A DNA stretch of 64,000 bases. It comes from Geosiphon pyriformis (taxonomy: Eukaryota > Glomeromycota > Glomeromycetes > Archaeosporales > Geosiphonaceae). A program made the translations under genes and the position numbers. The DNA lies in the NCBI GenBank assembly GCA_016748015.1, contig JAAOMT010000057.1:142763-206762 (forward strand), in the 5' to 3' direction. Shown here one piece after another: positions 38,512 to 48,888 of this stretch. The notes under the pieces were generated by a model that did not search any database, had not been told where the DNA came from, and saw only the letters and a program-made list of their open reading frames with translations. Position 1 is the stretch's first letter. Every line of letters begins with the position of its first letter.

Positions 38512-39157
38512 TGTTATGGGATGGTTTTCTTGTTATATTTAATTACTGATATCCTGCTTTAATTGCAATTAGTCTTTCGTGAGTTCCTCAATTCTATTTG
38601 TGTGATAATGTCACTGTTACACTAAAGGCTTTCTTTTTACTGTTGCAATGTAAGTTATTCTTTAATTCTTGATTGTTGTGTGTGTTTATGTACTCCTTCT
38701 CAGAGGCTGAACTGAAATCTACCCACTGTCTGAGGTCTTCTCTGAGGCTATTCTTGCAATTGCCTGATGTGTTTCTCTAATCTAGAAACACAGAATGTTA
38801 ATGGTCTTTAGTGCTTTTCTAATTCTCACAATAAAGCTTTTATCAATTAGTAACAACGTGAATAATTTTGATCAAGGATTATTCTTCCAAGAGATTCAGT
38901 TGATAAATGATAGTTTCATTCAATAAATAATACAAGTAAGTTTCTTAATACTTTGGGTTGTGATAGTTTTGTTTTAAATATTCTTTTTCATTTCTTTTTG
39001 ATTTTTAAAGGTTTCTTGGGATATTTAATTTGAAAGTATGATTTAAAGTGGAGTTTGTTGAATAAAATTGGATCTGTTGCTTGATAAGTTATGATTTTTA
39101 TTACTTGATTGATTATTTCCCAATATTAAAACTACTGTATATATACATGTTTGTAGT
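38512..39157 (-). mobile_element. 3' LTR of element 1 (cut by assembly gap)
   Basis: The 646 bp before the gap align without indels to 46514-47159; I count about 17 differences, all transitions. The remaining ~220 bp of LTR must lie in the gap. Confidence 0.88.
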
Positions 39158-39910
39158 NNNNNNNNNNNNNNNNNNNNNNNNNNNNNNNNNNNNNNNNNNN
39201 NNNNNNNNNNNNNNNNNNNNNNNNNNNNNNNNNNNNNNNNNNNNNNNNNNNNNNNNNNNNNNNNNNNNNNNNNNNNNNNNNNNNNNNNNNNNNNNNNNNN
39301 NNNNNNNNNNNNNNNNNNNNNNNNNNNNNNNNNNNNNNNNNNNNNNNNNNNNNNNNNNNNNNNNNNNNNNNNNNNNNNNNNNNNNNNNNNNNNNNNNNNN
39401 NNNNNNNNNNNNNNNNNNNNNNNNNNNNNNNNNNNNNNNNNNNNNNNNNNNNNNNNNNNNNNNNNNNNNNNNNNNNNNNNNNNNNNNNNNNNNNNNNNNN
39501 NNNNNNNNNNNNNNNNNNNNNNNNNNNNNNNNNNNNNNNNNNNNNNNNNNNNNNNNNNNNNNNNNNNNNNNNNNNNNNNNNNNNNNNNNNNNNNNNNNNN
39601 NNNNNNNNNNNNNNNNNNNNNNNNNNNNNNNNNNNNNNNNNNNNNNNNNNNNNNNNNNNNNNNNNNNNNNNNNNNNNNNNNNNNNNNNNNNNNNNNNNNN
39701 NNNNNNNNNNNNNNNNNNNNNNNNNNNNNNNNNNNNNNNNNNNNNNNNNNNNNNNNNNNNNNNNNNNNNNNNNNNNNNNNNNNNNNNNNNNNNNNNNNNN
39801 NNNNNNNNNNNNNNNNNNNNNNNNNNNNNNNNNNNNNNNNNNNNNNNNNNNNNNNNNNNNNNNNNNNNNNNNNNNNNNNNNNNNNNNNNNNNNNNNNNNN
39901 NNNNNNNNNN
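39158..39910. other. Assembly gap (753 N)
   Basis: A run of N inside element 1. It should contain the rest of the 3' LTR, the polypurine tract and the end of the integrase with anything downstream. ORFs that span it are artefacts. Confidence 0.99.
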
Positions 39911-40700
39911 TGGTATGAACAAATCCCATTCTTTTTCATGTTCGTTACTAATTTTCACCAGTGATTCGCATAATGTGCGATTAAATCTTTCAACTAATCC
40001 ATTTGTTTGAGGGTGGTATGGTGATAACAGTGGTCGCTTGATTCCAAATTTTTGGCTAAGTTCTTTTAAGGTGCTGTTTACGAAGTGTGTGCCTTGATCT
40101 GATAGCAATTCTTGTGGACATCCATGTCAGCAAATTAAGTCTTCATGTACGAATTGAGCTATGGAAATAGCATCAGCTGTTTTAATAGCTCTAGCTTCTG
40201 GCCATTTGGTGAGATAGTCCATGACTACTGCAATATAACGGTTGTTTCTTGTTGTTATTGGTAAGGGTCTAACTAAATCAATTCCAATTCTGTCAAATGG
40301 CTGTTCAACTTTTATTGGTCTTAATAATTCCGTTGTTTTTGCTCCTCTTCTTCATTGGCATGGATCACAATTTCTTATGTATTGGATTATGTCTGAACTC
40401 ATTTTTGGCCAATAGTAACAGCTAGTTGCATGTTGGATGGTTGCTGTTTTTCCAAAGTGGCCTGAATAAATATCTGAGTGCATATTAAATAAAATAGTTT
40501 CTTTTTCATCCATGGTTATAACTCTTAATGGATTATCTGGATTTTGTCGATTCCGGTAATAAAGTATGTGATTTTGGATGAAATAGTGTTTTGCTAATTT
40601 TTGGAGCTTAATTAGCTTTTTTTACTGGTATTTCTTTGTCTATTTGTAGTGTTTCCAAGTATTGGCTGAGGTTTTTGTAAAGGTGGTTGTTCATTGTTGT
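39911..40700 (-). pseudogene. Element 1 integrase (C-terminus in gap)
   Basis: Zn-binding HHCC region ('SGHFGKTATIQHA', then 'NCDPCQ'), then the catalytic core: 'IGIDLVRPLP' with the first Asp, 'SDQGTHFVN' with the second and 'HPQTNGLVERFNR' with the Glu. These are the D,D,E residues that join element DNA to the target. Two TGA stops replace expected Arg codons, in 'CQ-RR' (40348 area) and 'LIC-HGC' (40126 area), as CGA-to-TGA would give. A seven-base A-run near 40617-40623 shifts the frame; six A would join the N-terminal ORF to the core. Confidence 0.82.
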
Positions 40701-43700
40701 TGTGGCGGGTAGGTTGGTGATTTTTATGTGTGTCTCATTCTTGACAAACAGTCGGCATTAGCATTTTTGGTACCTTCTTTGTATTTGATAATATAATCAT
40801 ATGGTGCTAACATTTGTGACCATCTGGCATATTTTCCTTTTAGCGCTTTCTTGTTATTTAATCAGACCAGACCTCTATGATCTGTCATAATCTCAAAGGG
40901 TTGGTACCGTAAATATGTGTCAAAGTGAACACAACTCCAGACTACTGCTAAGCATTCAAGTTCATGTGCTGTATAGTTTTGTTCTGCCATACTGAGACTT
41001 CTGCTGGCATAAGCGATTACACGTTCTCTTCCATTATCATCTTTTTGTGACAGAATGGCTTCAAGTCCAGTTCCAGAAACATCTGTGGCCAAAATGAATT
41101 TCTTGTTGAAATTCAGATAGATCATTATTGGTGATTCAATGAGCTTTTGTCTAAGGTACTCAAAAGCTTTTTGTTGTGCTTCAGTCCATTCAAACTTCAC
41201 ATTTTTAGATAGTAGATAATTAAGGGGTTTGGTGATGTTTGAAAAGTTTTCTACAAAGCGGCGGTAATAAGATGCGAGTCCTAAAAAGCTTCTAACTTCT
41301 GAAACGTTTCAAGGTACTGGAAAATTTTTTACTTTGTCTATTTTTGATGAATCTGGTTTTATTTCATCTTTTCCAACTACGTGTCCTAAAAATGCTAGCT
41401 CATTTTTTCCAAAGAAACATTTTTCTAGATTTAGTTTAAGTCCAGCATGTCTCAATCTCTCAAAAACTTGTTGTAAATGTTGGAGATGATCCGTGAATTT
41501 TGATGAGAAAACATTTGTATCATCCAAGTAGACAACAACGGATTGCCACAGGATTCCAGAGTAAATTACGTCCATTAATCTTTGGAATGTCGCAGGAGCA
41601 TTTGTTAATCCAAATGGTATTACATTGAACTCATAATTGCCATTTTGTGTTGTGAATGCTGTTTTATGCCTGTTCTTTGGGTCCATTTCCACTTGCCAGT
41701 ACTCACTGGTCAAGTCCAGTGTAGAAAACCATTTTGCTCCTCCAAAAACGTCAAAAATTTCATTAATTAATGGTATTGGGTATGAGTCTTTGGTTGTTTT
41801 GCTGTTTAGTTTGCGATAGTCAACGCAAAATCTAATTTTTCCGTTCTTTTTCCTTACTAAAACAACTGGTGAGGACCATGGGCTCATTGATGGTTGTATT
41901 ATTCCTTTTTCCAACATGCTTTGGACTTTTTCTCTGATAAAATTATGCTTTATTGGTGGGACACGGTAAGCGCGTTGTTTTTCAGGTCTGGCGTCTCCAG
42001 TGGGGATTTGGTGTTGAACCAAGTTGGTTCTTCCAAATTCGCTATTTCTTGAAAATATATCAGAGTATTTTAAAATTAATGCTTTTAATTGTTGCTGTTG
42101 GTCAGGATCCATTGTTCCAATGTTTAATTTGGCCAATTCTTCTGGCATAAATTGATAGCATTCTACTGGTTGTTGCCAATTTATTGAAGTGAGTTCACAG
42201 TAGAGGGCGATTTCTGGGAAATTTAGAATTTCTTGTGGTGTTGACGCGTTTTTTAGCTCTGTTCTAAAGTATCCAATGATGGTATTTTCCAGAATGTAGA
42301 CGGGTTCTTCTGTGGTGTTTGCGATAGGAATTTTTATCCATTGAGCTTTATCAGCTGGAATAAAAAGGTTAGTAAGTCCTATAAGAAACTGTTGACAAGT
42401 TTCTGGGTAGGGCTCAAATATTAAGTCTTTTTCTTTAATTGTCCTTTTTATTCTTATTTCTGATTTTCCATATGGTAGGAGCGTGATAGACCACTCATTT
42501 TTAATTACTTCGCCTTTTTTCTCTATTGTTTCAGCGAAATTTGCTTCAATTCCTTTTTCTGTCGATCCGAAACCAAAAGTTCCTCTCATTGTTTGTGACA
42601 ATTCTTCACGATTTTCCACTGGCACAAATTTCCCAATTTTTACCAATGGTAGGAAAATTGCTTGTGCAATCTTTTCCTTAGATTCAATGGTATAAGGCTT
42701 TTCTGAATTGTTCTGTAGCAAAACCATCAAATTTCCAGTGTATCCGGAGTCAATTACTTCTCCTTGAACACTTATTCCTTTTTTCGCAAGGCTTGATTGC
42801 GATGCTATTTGAACCATTATTCCTGGCGGAATTTCAACCGCTATTTTTAAGTCGATTTTGGTGATGCTCCTGGGTGGTAATGTTGTGGATTGGTCTTCCA
42901 GATAACGTAGATTGAATTCGGCATTGGTTGGATGGGTTCTTTCGGGTATTATTCCTAAGTGCCCATTGTCGAAGTATCGGATGTCAGTCACCTGTTCTAG
43001 GTCAGTATAGGCTACAAATTTTTCTGACTTGGGACCGTCAGGTGAGTCTTGTTGATTTATTGATTGATTTTGAGACTGCTGATTCTCAATTTCCATTTTT
43101 CTTTCTAAGTCCCTTTCGTTTTGACACTCTTTACAGCACTGATTTTGGCATGGGATGAGACAGTTTTTGCAGAGGTAAGTGTTGATTTGGGCGAGGTATT
43201 GTTCTTGCTCTTGTCGAGTGGGACATAGTTGTTGGTAGTAGTTTTGGAATTCGTCCACTGGGTCGAACATGTTGTAGCTGGCAACTTCGTCAGCTACTTC
43301 GGCTGATTCTTTCCAACATCGTATTTCTTCGGTGGTTCTTCCTCTTACTTTGGCTTGTGCGATGTTGTACAACTCGTCCTCGTCGTGTGGGTAGTGCTGT
43401 AGTCTTTTTAACGCTCTGTTGAACGCTGCTTTGAATGGCATTCCTCCTCTTACCCAGTCACAGATGAGGATCATGTATTGGCAAGTTGTGTCACACGTTC
43501 CTCCTCTGTCTGGTAAGTCGTTCCAGTTGCACCCTCTTGGTAACGGTTCTCCACAAGCAAGGCACGGTTCCTCATCCCATTTTCTGTGTCTTTCTGAGTA
43601 ACCGTATTTTTCTTTGTTACAATGGTTACAATAGTAGTGGGTGGGGTTTCTTGGGTCTTCGTCTGGTGTGCTGCACACAGTCATAGACAAGAGTTTCTTC

Positions 43701-44940
43701 TTGCAAACCGAGTATTCTAGCTTTGGTCTGCGTCGCTGGTGGTTTCTTCGTGAACTTACCTGGTTCCATTCGGATCTTTCTTCACTGGTCCACGTTGGTA
43801 TGGCTGGTAGTCCTGTTCTTTGGTCATCAGCCCAAGAGAGCTGATAGGTTTCGATGACTGGAAGTGCTGGATTTTCCTCAAATTTGAAGGTAGGTCTTTG
43901 GTTGGCGCTGGGTTTTTGGAAGTGGCCACAGGTGGCTGGAATTTTGGCCTGGTGGCCATTATAATTGATCAGAAGCTCTTGGGTGGTTCAGTCTAGGGTG
44001 GCGTTGGCTTTTGTTAGCCAGTCATTCCCTACTAATGCTTGATATTGTGTAGCGTCCATTACTAATACTTTTATAAGTATTACTATGCCGTTAATTTCGA
44101 AAGGGAATGAGTCGATTTCGCCATGAGGCAGCTTTGTACTTCCATCGGCTGTTATGATTTGGGACATCGCAGCACGATCAACTTTGAAACCCAGTTGGTT
44201 TACTAGTTGAAGCGTTACGATGCTTCCAGCGGATCTGCTATCTAAGATAAGTTTGATTGGGGTATTATTTACAGTGGCTTCCGTATACATAGCAGTGATT
44301 GGGCGTTTTTTGTCCAATGCTGCTCCACTGAACATAGCCTCGTTTTCCTCTAATTCAAAAGGAAAAATAGCTGCGAGGCTGCTATCTTCGGTGGCAACTG
44401 CTGGTGGTATTGTCTGGCTCAATTTGGAGGAATTCTTGGTTCTGTTTATGTTTCTACCATCATTGTTTTCAATGATCAGGTTTTCCGGTATATTAAGGTA
44501 AGTTTGTTGATAATTTTGGTAGTTTGGATTGGTTTGCTGATTGGTTCTGGCACAGTTTGGATTCCTCTGGACCAATGCGTTCTGGTTCCACATGGGCTGA
44601 TTTCGGGTCTCGGGATGCCAATTCAGGTTGGCTATCATGGGCTGTTGCTGGTAAGCTCTTTGATTTTGATATATGGTGGGATATTGGTGTGGTATTGGCA
44701 TGTACTGGTTTCTGGACATTTGGGGTGGCGCATAGTAATTATTTTCGCATGCTTCCTGCATCATTCGCGTTTGACATTGACTAATCAAATATTCTACACG
44801 TTTGCAAAAATAGCAGACGCGTGTTTCTGTTTTAAATTCCTGGCGTGACGAGCGATTATTTCGACTGTTGCTGACTTCCTGGCTGCGTCTTTGGGGTGGT
44901 TGGTATGTATTTTTTCTCGGATTCGGGATAGGTAACTTTT
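40700..44940 (-). pseudogene. Element 1 pro-pol: protease, Cys-rich module, dUTPase, RT, RNase H
   Basis: One frame with only a few stops. Zinc knuckle 'CYFCKRVEYLISQC' near 44810 (His replaced by Tyr). Aspartic protease near 44230 reads 'LILDSRSAGS', so the D-S-G triad is D-S-R (GGA to AGA). A Cys-rich module lies at about 43730-43130. dUTPase is at about 43010-42560 with all five motifs: 'NAEFNLRY', 'SQSSLAKKG', 'GEVIDSGYTGN', 'KEKIAQAIF' and 'RGTFGFGSTEKG'. RT at about 42010-41310 includes 'SPWSSPVVLVRKKNGKIRFC' and the catalytic 'YLDDTN'. RNase H follows with 'ATDVSGTGLEAIL'. TGA stops interrupt at 43976-43978 (expected Trp, TLDW), at the end of the RT (41310 area) and at 40859-40861 (expected Trp). 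Protease, RT and dUTPase roles are family knowledge; the module order is read directly. Confidence 0.85.
42560..43010 (-). other. dUTPase domain within element 1 Pol
   Basis: Trimeric-type dUTP pyrophosphatase domain (dUTP to dUMP + PPi). Motif 3 keeps the catalytic Asp and uracil-stacking Tyr (V-I-D-S-G-Y-T-G). Motif 5 is R-G-T-F-G-F-G-S-T, normally a flexible lid closing over the substrate. Motif 2 has Gln where element B keeps Arg (S-R-S-S-L), again a G-to-A type change. It lies between protease and RT. Retroviruses that carry dUTPase place it elsewhere, either in pro or between RNase H and integrase. A function in keeping uracil out of cDNA is inference. Confidence 0.85.
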
Positions 44941-44967
44941 TATTTTCTTAGAGAGTTCCTTCCCTAA

Positions 44968-46431
44968 TCATGTTACTCTTTTCTCTAATGTTTCTGTCTT
45001 ATTTTCCTCCATTATCATGTTAACTATTTGACTATGGTTAGCTTCTTTCTCAGCCGATTCAAGGGCTCTGGTGAGCGTAATGGCTTCTGGTAAGGAATTA
45101 GGGTGGGCAGGGCGTACTCTTCCTAAAATGCTGCTTTTTAATTCTCTAATAAACTGATTTAAAACCTGAGGATCAGTGTAGTATCCTTGTTCAATTGCTT
45201 CAATCTGATAGCGAATTCGATTGAATCGAGCAAGGTATTGGGTGACAGTTTCACTGGTATTTTGCTTGATAGTATTGAATTTGTTTTGTAGTTGGATTAT
45301 GGCGTTTGGGTTACTAAAATACTCCAGGAGTGCATTTTTAAATTCGGCGAAGCTCATGGGTTTTGTTTCCAGGCTTTGATACCACGAGTCAGCTGTGCCT
45401 TTCAGGAAGAAAAGTAATGTTTGAATTGCTCTTTGGTTGTTCCAGTTATTTGCCTGGATGGCTTTTTGTGCTTCTCTGAGCCATGTGTGCACGTCCGTTT
45501 CTTCTTCTTCTCTTGAGAAATCTGTTAGTCTTGCAATGTATGGTGTGGTCATTTTGTTGCCGTTTTCTGCTGGTGGGTTTATTGGTCTAAGAAGAGGTGG
45601 GATAATATTTCCTTGAGCGTTCCTAAAGGTGGCTTCCCTTATATCCGGTTCTTCTTCTTGATCATGAGTTTCTTGGTTTCTGGACTGGCTGCTTGTTCCA
45701 ATGACTGGTCTTGTGATTGTTTTTTTGCTGGTCTCTTTTTCAGATTCCGATTCAGACTCCTCTTCACAGTTTTCAAACCCCGTTCTAAATTTTGGCTGAA
45801 AAAGAGGGTTTTGGAATAGTGATGAATATCCTCCTGTAATTGGTATGTCTCCCCCATTACGTTGTTTAATTTTATCAATATAACTAGGAGTTCTTGGCGT
45901 TTGTGGAGTTGATGTTGATGATGATGCAGCTCCTAATGGAATTTGTATCTTATTTTCTGGTAAAAAATGGTATGATTTATCTTCTGGTGAATAAATACGT
46001 TGTTTTTTTATTGATTGAGTGACAGTTTTCTTTGGCATTTGAGCTGGTGTTCCTAGTTTTTGCTGGTTACTTTCCTGATTAGTTTCTAAATTTTTTTTGG
46101 TTTTGTTGGCGCATTCTCTAGTGTTTCCTGTGGATATTGGAAAATTTTTGTTGGCGTATTGCTCAATTTCTCGATGGATTTTGACAATAGTTGTGGCTAT
46201 TACTGCTACTTCTTTTGTAGTGTATTGTGATAATTCTCTATACAATCCAAGTTTTGCATCGTGTGGTTCTTCTTTCTTTTCTATATGATAATTTATTCTA
46301 GCATTGATATAATAAGTGAGGGCAGATTCTGCTGGACAACACCCTTCTGGTAATCCAAGATCACTTTGATTTTGTGTGTAAATAGCACAGCAGAATTCAA
46401 GAACAGTAAGATTAGGGGTTTTTGTCGCCAC
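44968..46431 (-). CDS. Element 1 Gag (487 codons, near intact)
   Basis: Open from a GTG at 46429-46431 to TGA at 44968-44970. The N-terminal domain 'FCCAIYTQNQSDLGLPEGCC' is conserved in A and B as a diverged counterpart. A linker rich in S/E/K follows (about residues 125-260). Then comes the retrotransposon Gag core, 'TPYIARLTDFSREEEETDVH', 'ADSWYQSLETKPMSFAEFKN' and 'YLARFNRIRYQIEAIEQGYY'. The zinc knuckle lies downstream in another frame, so the TGA and a frame change cut it off; sense text 'LGKELSKKI' continues past the TGA. No ATG occurs near the start; the first in-frame Met is more than 100 codons in. Confidence 0.8.
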   Translation of the reverse strand: MATKTPNLTVLEFCCAIYTQNQSDLGLPEGCCPAESALTYYINARINYHIEKKEEPHDAKLGLYRELSQYTTKEVAVIATTIVKIHREIEQYANKNFPISTGNTRECANKTKKNLETNQESNQQKLGTPAQMPKKTVTQSIKKQRIYSPEDKSYHFLPENKIQIPLGAASSSTSTPQTPRTPSYIDKIKQRNGGDIPITGGYSSLFQNPLFQPKFRTGFENCEEESESESEKETSKKTITRPVIGTSSQSRNQETHDQEEEPDIREATFRNAQGNIIPPLLRPINPPAENGNKMTTPYIARLTDFSREEEETDVHTWLREAQKAIQANNWNNQRAIQTLLFFLKGTADSWYQSLETKPMSFAEFKNALLEYFSNPNAIIQLQNKFNTIKQNTSETVTQYLARFNRIRYQIEAIEQGYYTDPQVLNQFIRELKSSILGRVRPAHPNSLPEAITLTRALESAEKEANHSQIVNMIMEENKTETLEKRVT

Positions 46432-46495
46432 TTTTGTCTTTTCCTTTTTAGCAATAAATTATTGCTAATTATTATTTCCTTTTTGATTTTCTTTT

Positions 46496-46511
46496 CTCGT
46501 AGGGTTCACCA
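46496..46511 (-). promoter_or_regulatory. Primer-binding site of element 1
   Basis: On the minus strand TGGTGAACCCTACGAG lies two bases inside the 5' LTR. It begins TGG as expected for pairing with the CCA end of a tRNA. The primer tRNA was not identified. Confidence 0.65.
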
Positions 46512-46513
46512 AA

Positions 46514-47380
46514 TGTTACGGGATGGTTTTCTTGTTATATTTAATTGCTGATATCCCACTTTAATTGCAATCAGTCTTTCGTGAGTTCTTCAATTCTATT
46601 TGTGTGATAATATCACTGTTACACTGAAGGCTTTCTTTTTACTGTTGCAATGTAAGTTATTCTTTAATTCTTGATTGTTGTGTGTGTTTATGTACTCCTT
46701 CTCAAAGGCTGAACTGAAATCTACCCACTGTCTGAGGTCTTCTCTGAGGCTATTCTTGCAATTGTCTGATGTGTTTCTCTAATCTAGAAACACAGAATGT
46801 TAATGGTCTTTAGTGCTTTTCTAATTCTCACAATAAAGCTTTTATCAATTAGTAACAACGTGAATAATCTTGATCAAGGATTATTCTTCCAAGGGATTCA
46901 GTTGATAAATGATAGTTTCATTCAATAAATAATACAAGTAAGTTTCTTAATATTTTGGGTTGTGATAGTTCCGTTTTAAATATTCTTTTTCATTTCTTTT
47001 TGATTTTTAAAAGTTTCTTGGGATATTTAATTTGAAAGTATGATTTAAAGTGGAGTTTGTTGGATAAAATTGGATCTGTTGCTTGATAAGTTATGATTTT
47101 TATTACTTGATTGATTATTTCCCAATATTAAAACTACTGTATATATACATGTTTGTAGTTCTATGAGAAAATACTTTCTTTTTGATATTTCAACCTGGTG
47201 TTTGCTGCTATCACCAGTTGGTGTTGGCTGCTATTGTGAACTGGTGCTTGCCACTATCGCGAAATGGTGTTTGCTACTATGTTAATTATTACCTTTCTAA
47301 GATTATTACTGTGCTATATTATGATTGAATAGTTTGTATTATTTTTATGATTCTTTTTGCTAAATTCTTAAACCATAACA
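46514..47380 (-). mobile_element. 5' LTR of element 1
   Basis: 867 bp, complete. TGTTATGG at the 5' end (47373-47380) and CGTAACA at the 3' end. In its U3 part (47191-47280) it has about four tandem copies of a 22-26 bp CTGGTGTTTGCTGCTAT unit, a plausible promoter element. Confidence 0.88.
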
Positions 47381-48888
47381 CCATCATGGCCAACAGATGG
47401 AATGACATGAGAGCCTTCCAAGCCATCCCTTATTTTTTCTAGGATACTGCCAACTCATAGTATCAAAGCCTAGCCAACAAACTCCAAGATTTCAATGTAT
47501 TTAAGTTTGCATTCCTACAATATTTTAGTAATAATAATAGCATTAACTGATTGGCAAACATTTTCACCATCATCAAGCAAGGAAAAACTGAAGCAGTCTT
47601 TACTTACTTAGGATGCTTTCACAGGAATTTATGCCAGATCCAAGCCATCGATGCCAATTATTTCACAATGGCCCAGATCCTAAATCAGTTTATTTACAGA
47701 TTATGCAGTAACATCCTACAACATGTACATCCAATGCATTCCATTAATTTACAAGCAGCTGTCACAAACACCAGAGATTTTGAAACTGCTAAATTAGAAG
47801 CCAATTACGCCCAAGCAATAAATCTAGTAATGAATAGATCATCTAACTTGGATTCCAAATTGAAGCAATTCAGTGACTTAATAAATCAGAAATTAGAGGG
47901 ATACTTAGCTGACAATTGCACAATCTATTAATCTTTACAATGATACAATAATTAAGGAAACGCAAATCGTTTTCAAAATCAATTGCATCCATCATCATCA
48001 ACCAATCAACAGTGGCAACAGGAAACACATGTTTGTCACTATTGTGGTAAACAAGGACACCTACAAATCAACTACTGCCATCACTTAAATAATCAATAAT
48101 TAGGAAATCAATATCAAAACTCTGATCACCAGTTTCAAATTCCGAATAATCCACTAAATTCAAAGCCATATTATCAAAATTACTTATCTATAATGCAGCA
48201 GCCACTTTATCAACTACCAGTATATTAAGCACCAATTCATCAACTGATGACACCAGTAATTTATTAGCTGCAGTCTCAGATAATCTATCAGCCTCAATAA
48301 ATTCAAACACTGCCACAGAACTTACCTCAAAACGGAACCCAAAAGTTGAGATTGACCCAACAAAGCTGAAAATTGTCAATGGTAGTTTACCAACCAATCC
48401 CCAGTTCTTCCACACAATCAGTAGGATCTTGACAATGGAATTTGGGCACTGAGTATGCCCAAAACCCAAATTCCCAGAACTATTTAAGTCTCCTGGTTAA
48501 CCCAAAAGACATCCAATCCAATAATCCAGAAACCAACCAACAAACAACACTTACTAGCAATATTTCTTCAGCTACCATCATTGAGAATGAATCACTGGAT
48601 GCCATCTTTCCATTTGAACTCGAAGAACTGTTGACCACACTGTTATTTAGTGGAGCTGTTCTAGAAGAAAAATCTATTACTGCCATGTACATTAATGTCA
48701 AAGTTAACAGCCACTTCATTAAACTAATCTTAGACAGTGGATTAGCTGGCAGCATTATCACAAGACAACTCATGAACCAATTAGGTTGTTGAGTTGACTG
48801 TGCTGCCAGCACCAGAATCATAACTGCTGATGAAACAACCAAAACTCCTATTGGTAAGATTGATGACTTCCCTATCGAAGTTAATGGT
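47381..48888 (+). pseudogene. Element A gag C-terminus and protease (broken)
   Basis: Continues the Gag core after element 1: 'IMANRWNDMRAFQAI', a TAG in place of Trp (S-YQSLANK), 'YLGCFHRNLCQIQAIDANYF', then a zinc knuckle 'CHYCGKQGHLQINYC' near 48040. The protease near 48710 reads 'LILDSGLAGSIITRQL' with the D-S-G intact. Several TAA/TAG/TGA stops break it. M1 interrupts after 'FPIEVNG'. Confidence 0.75.

Larger units (their letters stand above)
38512..47380 (-). mobile_element. Element 1: dUTPase-bearing Ty3/gypsy retrotransposon, youngest in the nest
   Basis: LTR-bounded insertion on the minus strand inside the gag of A: 5' LTR 46514-47380, gag, protease, Cys-rich module, dUTPase, RT, RNase H, integrase, assembly gap, 3' LTR from 38512. 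Ends TGTTATGG...CCATAACA form 8-bp terminal inverted repeats. The flanks TCAT (38508-38511) and CCAT (47381-47384) fit a 4-bp target duplication with one C-to-T change. The LTRs differ only by transitions in the part that can be compared. Only about half a dozen stops plus a few frameshifts break the coding region. Its LTR is unrelated to the A/B LTR, so it is a separate family with related proteins. Confidence 0.88.

Noticed and set aside
39043..40108. Long ORFs across the N run
   Set aside because: The open frame is produced by unknown bases. Only the part from 39911 upward is real integrase.
40859..43990. TGA read as tryptophan (altered genetic code), because several in-frame TGA in element 1 fall on expected Trp codons
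   Set aside because: Host genes in the window use TGA as stop (RPB12, kinase), other TGAs replace Arg, and elements A and B use TAG/TAA at Trp sites. C:G to T:A decay explains all of them.
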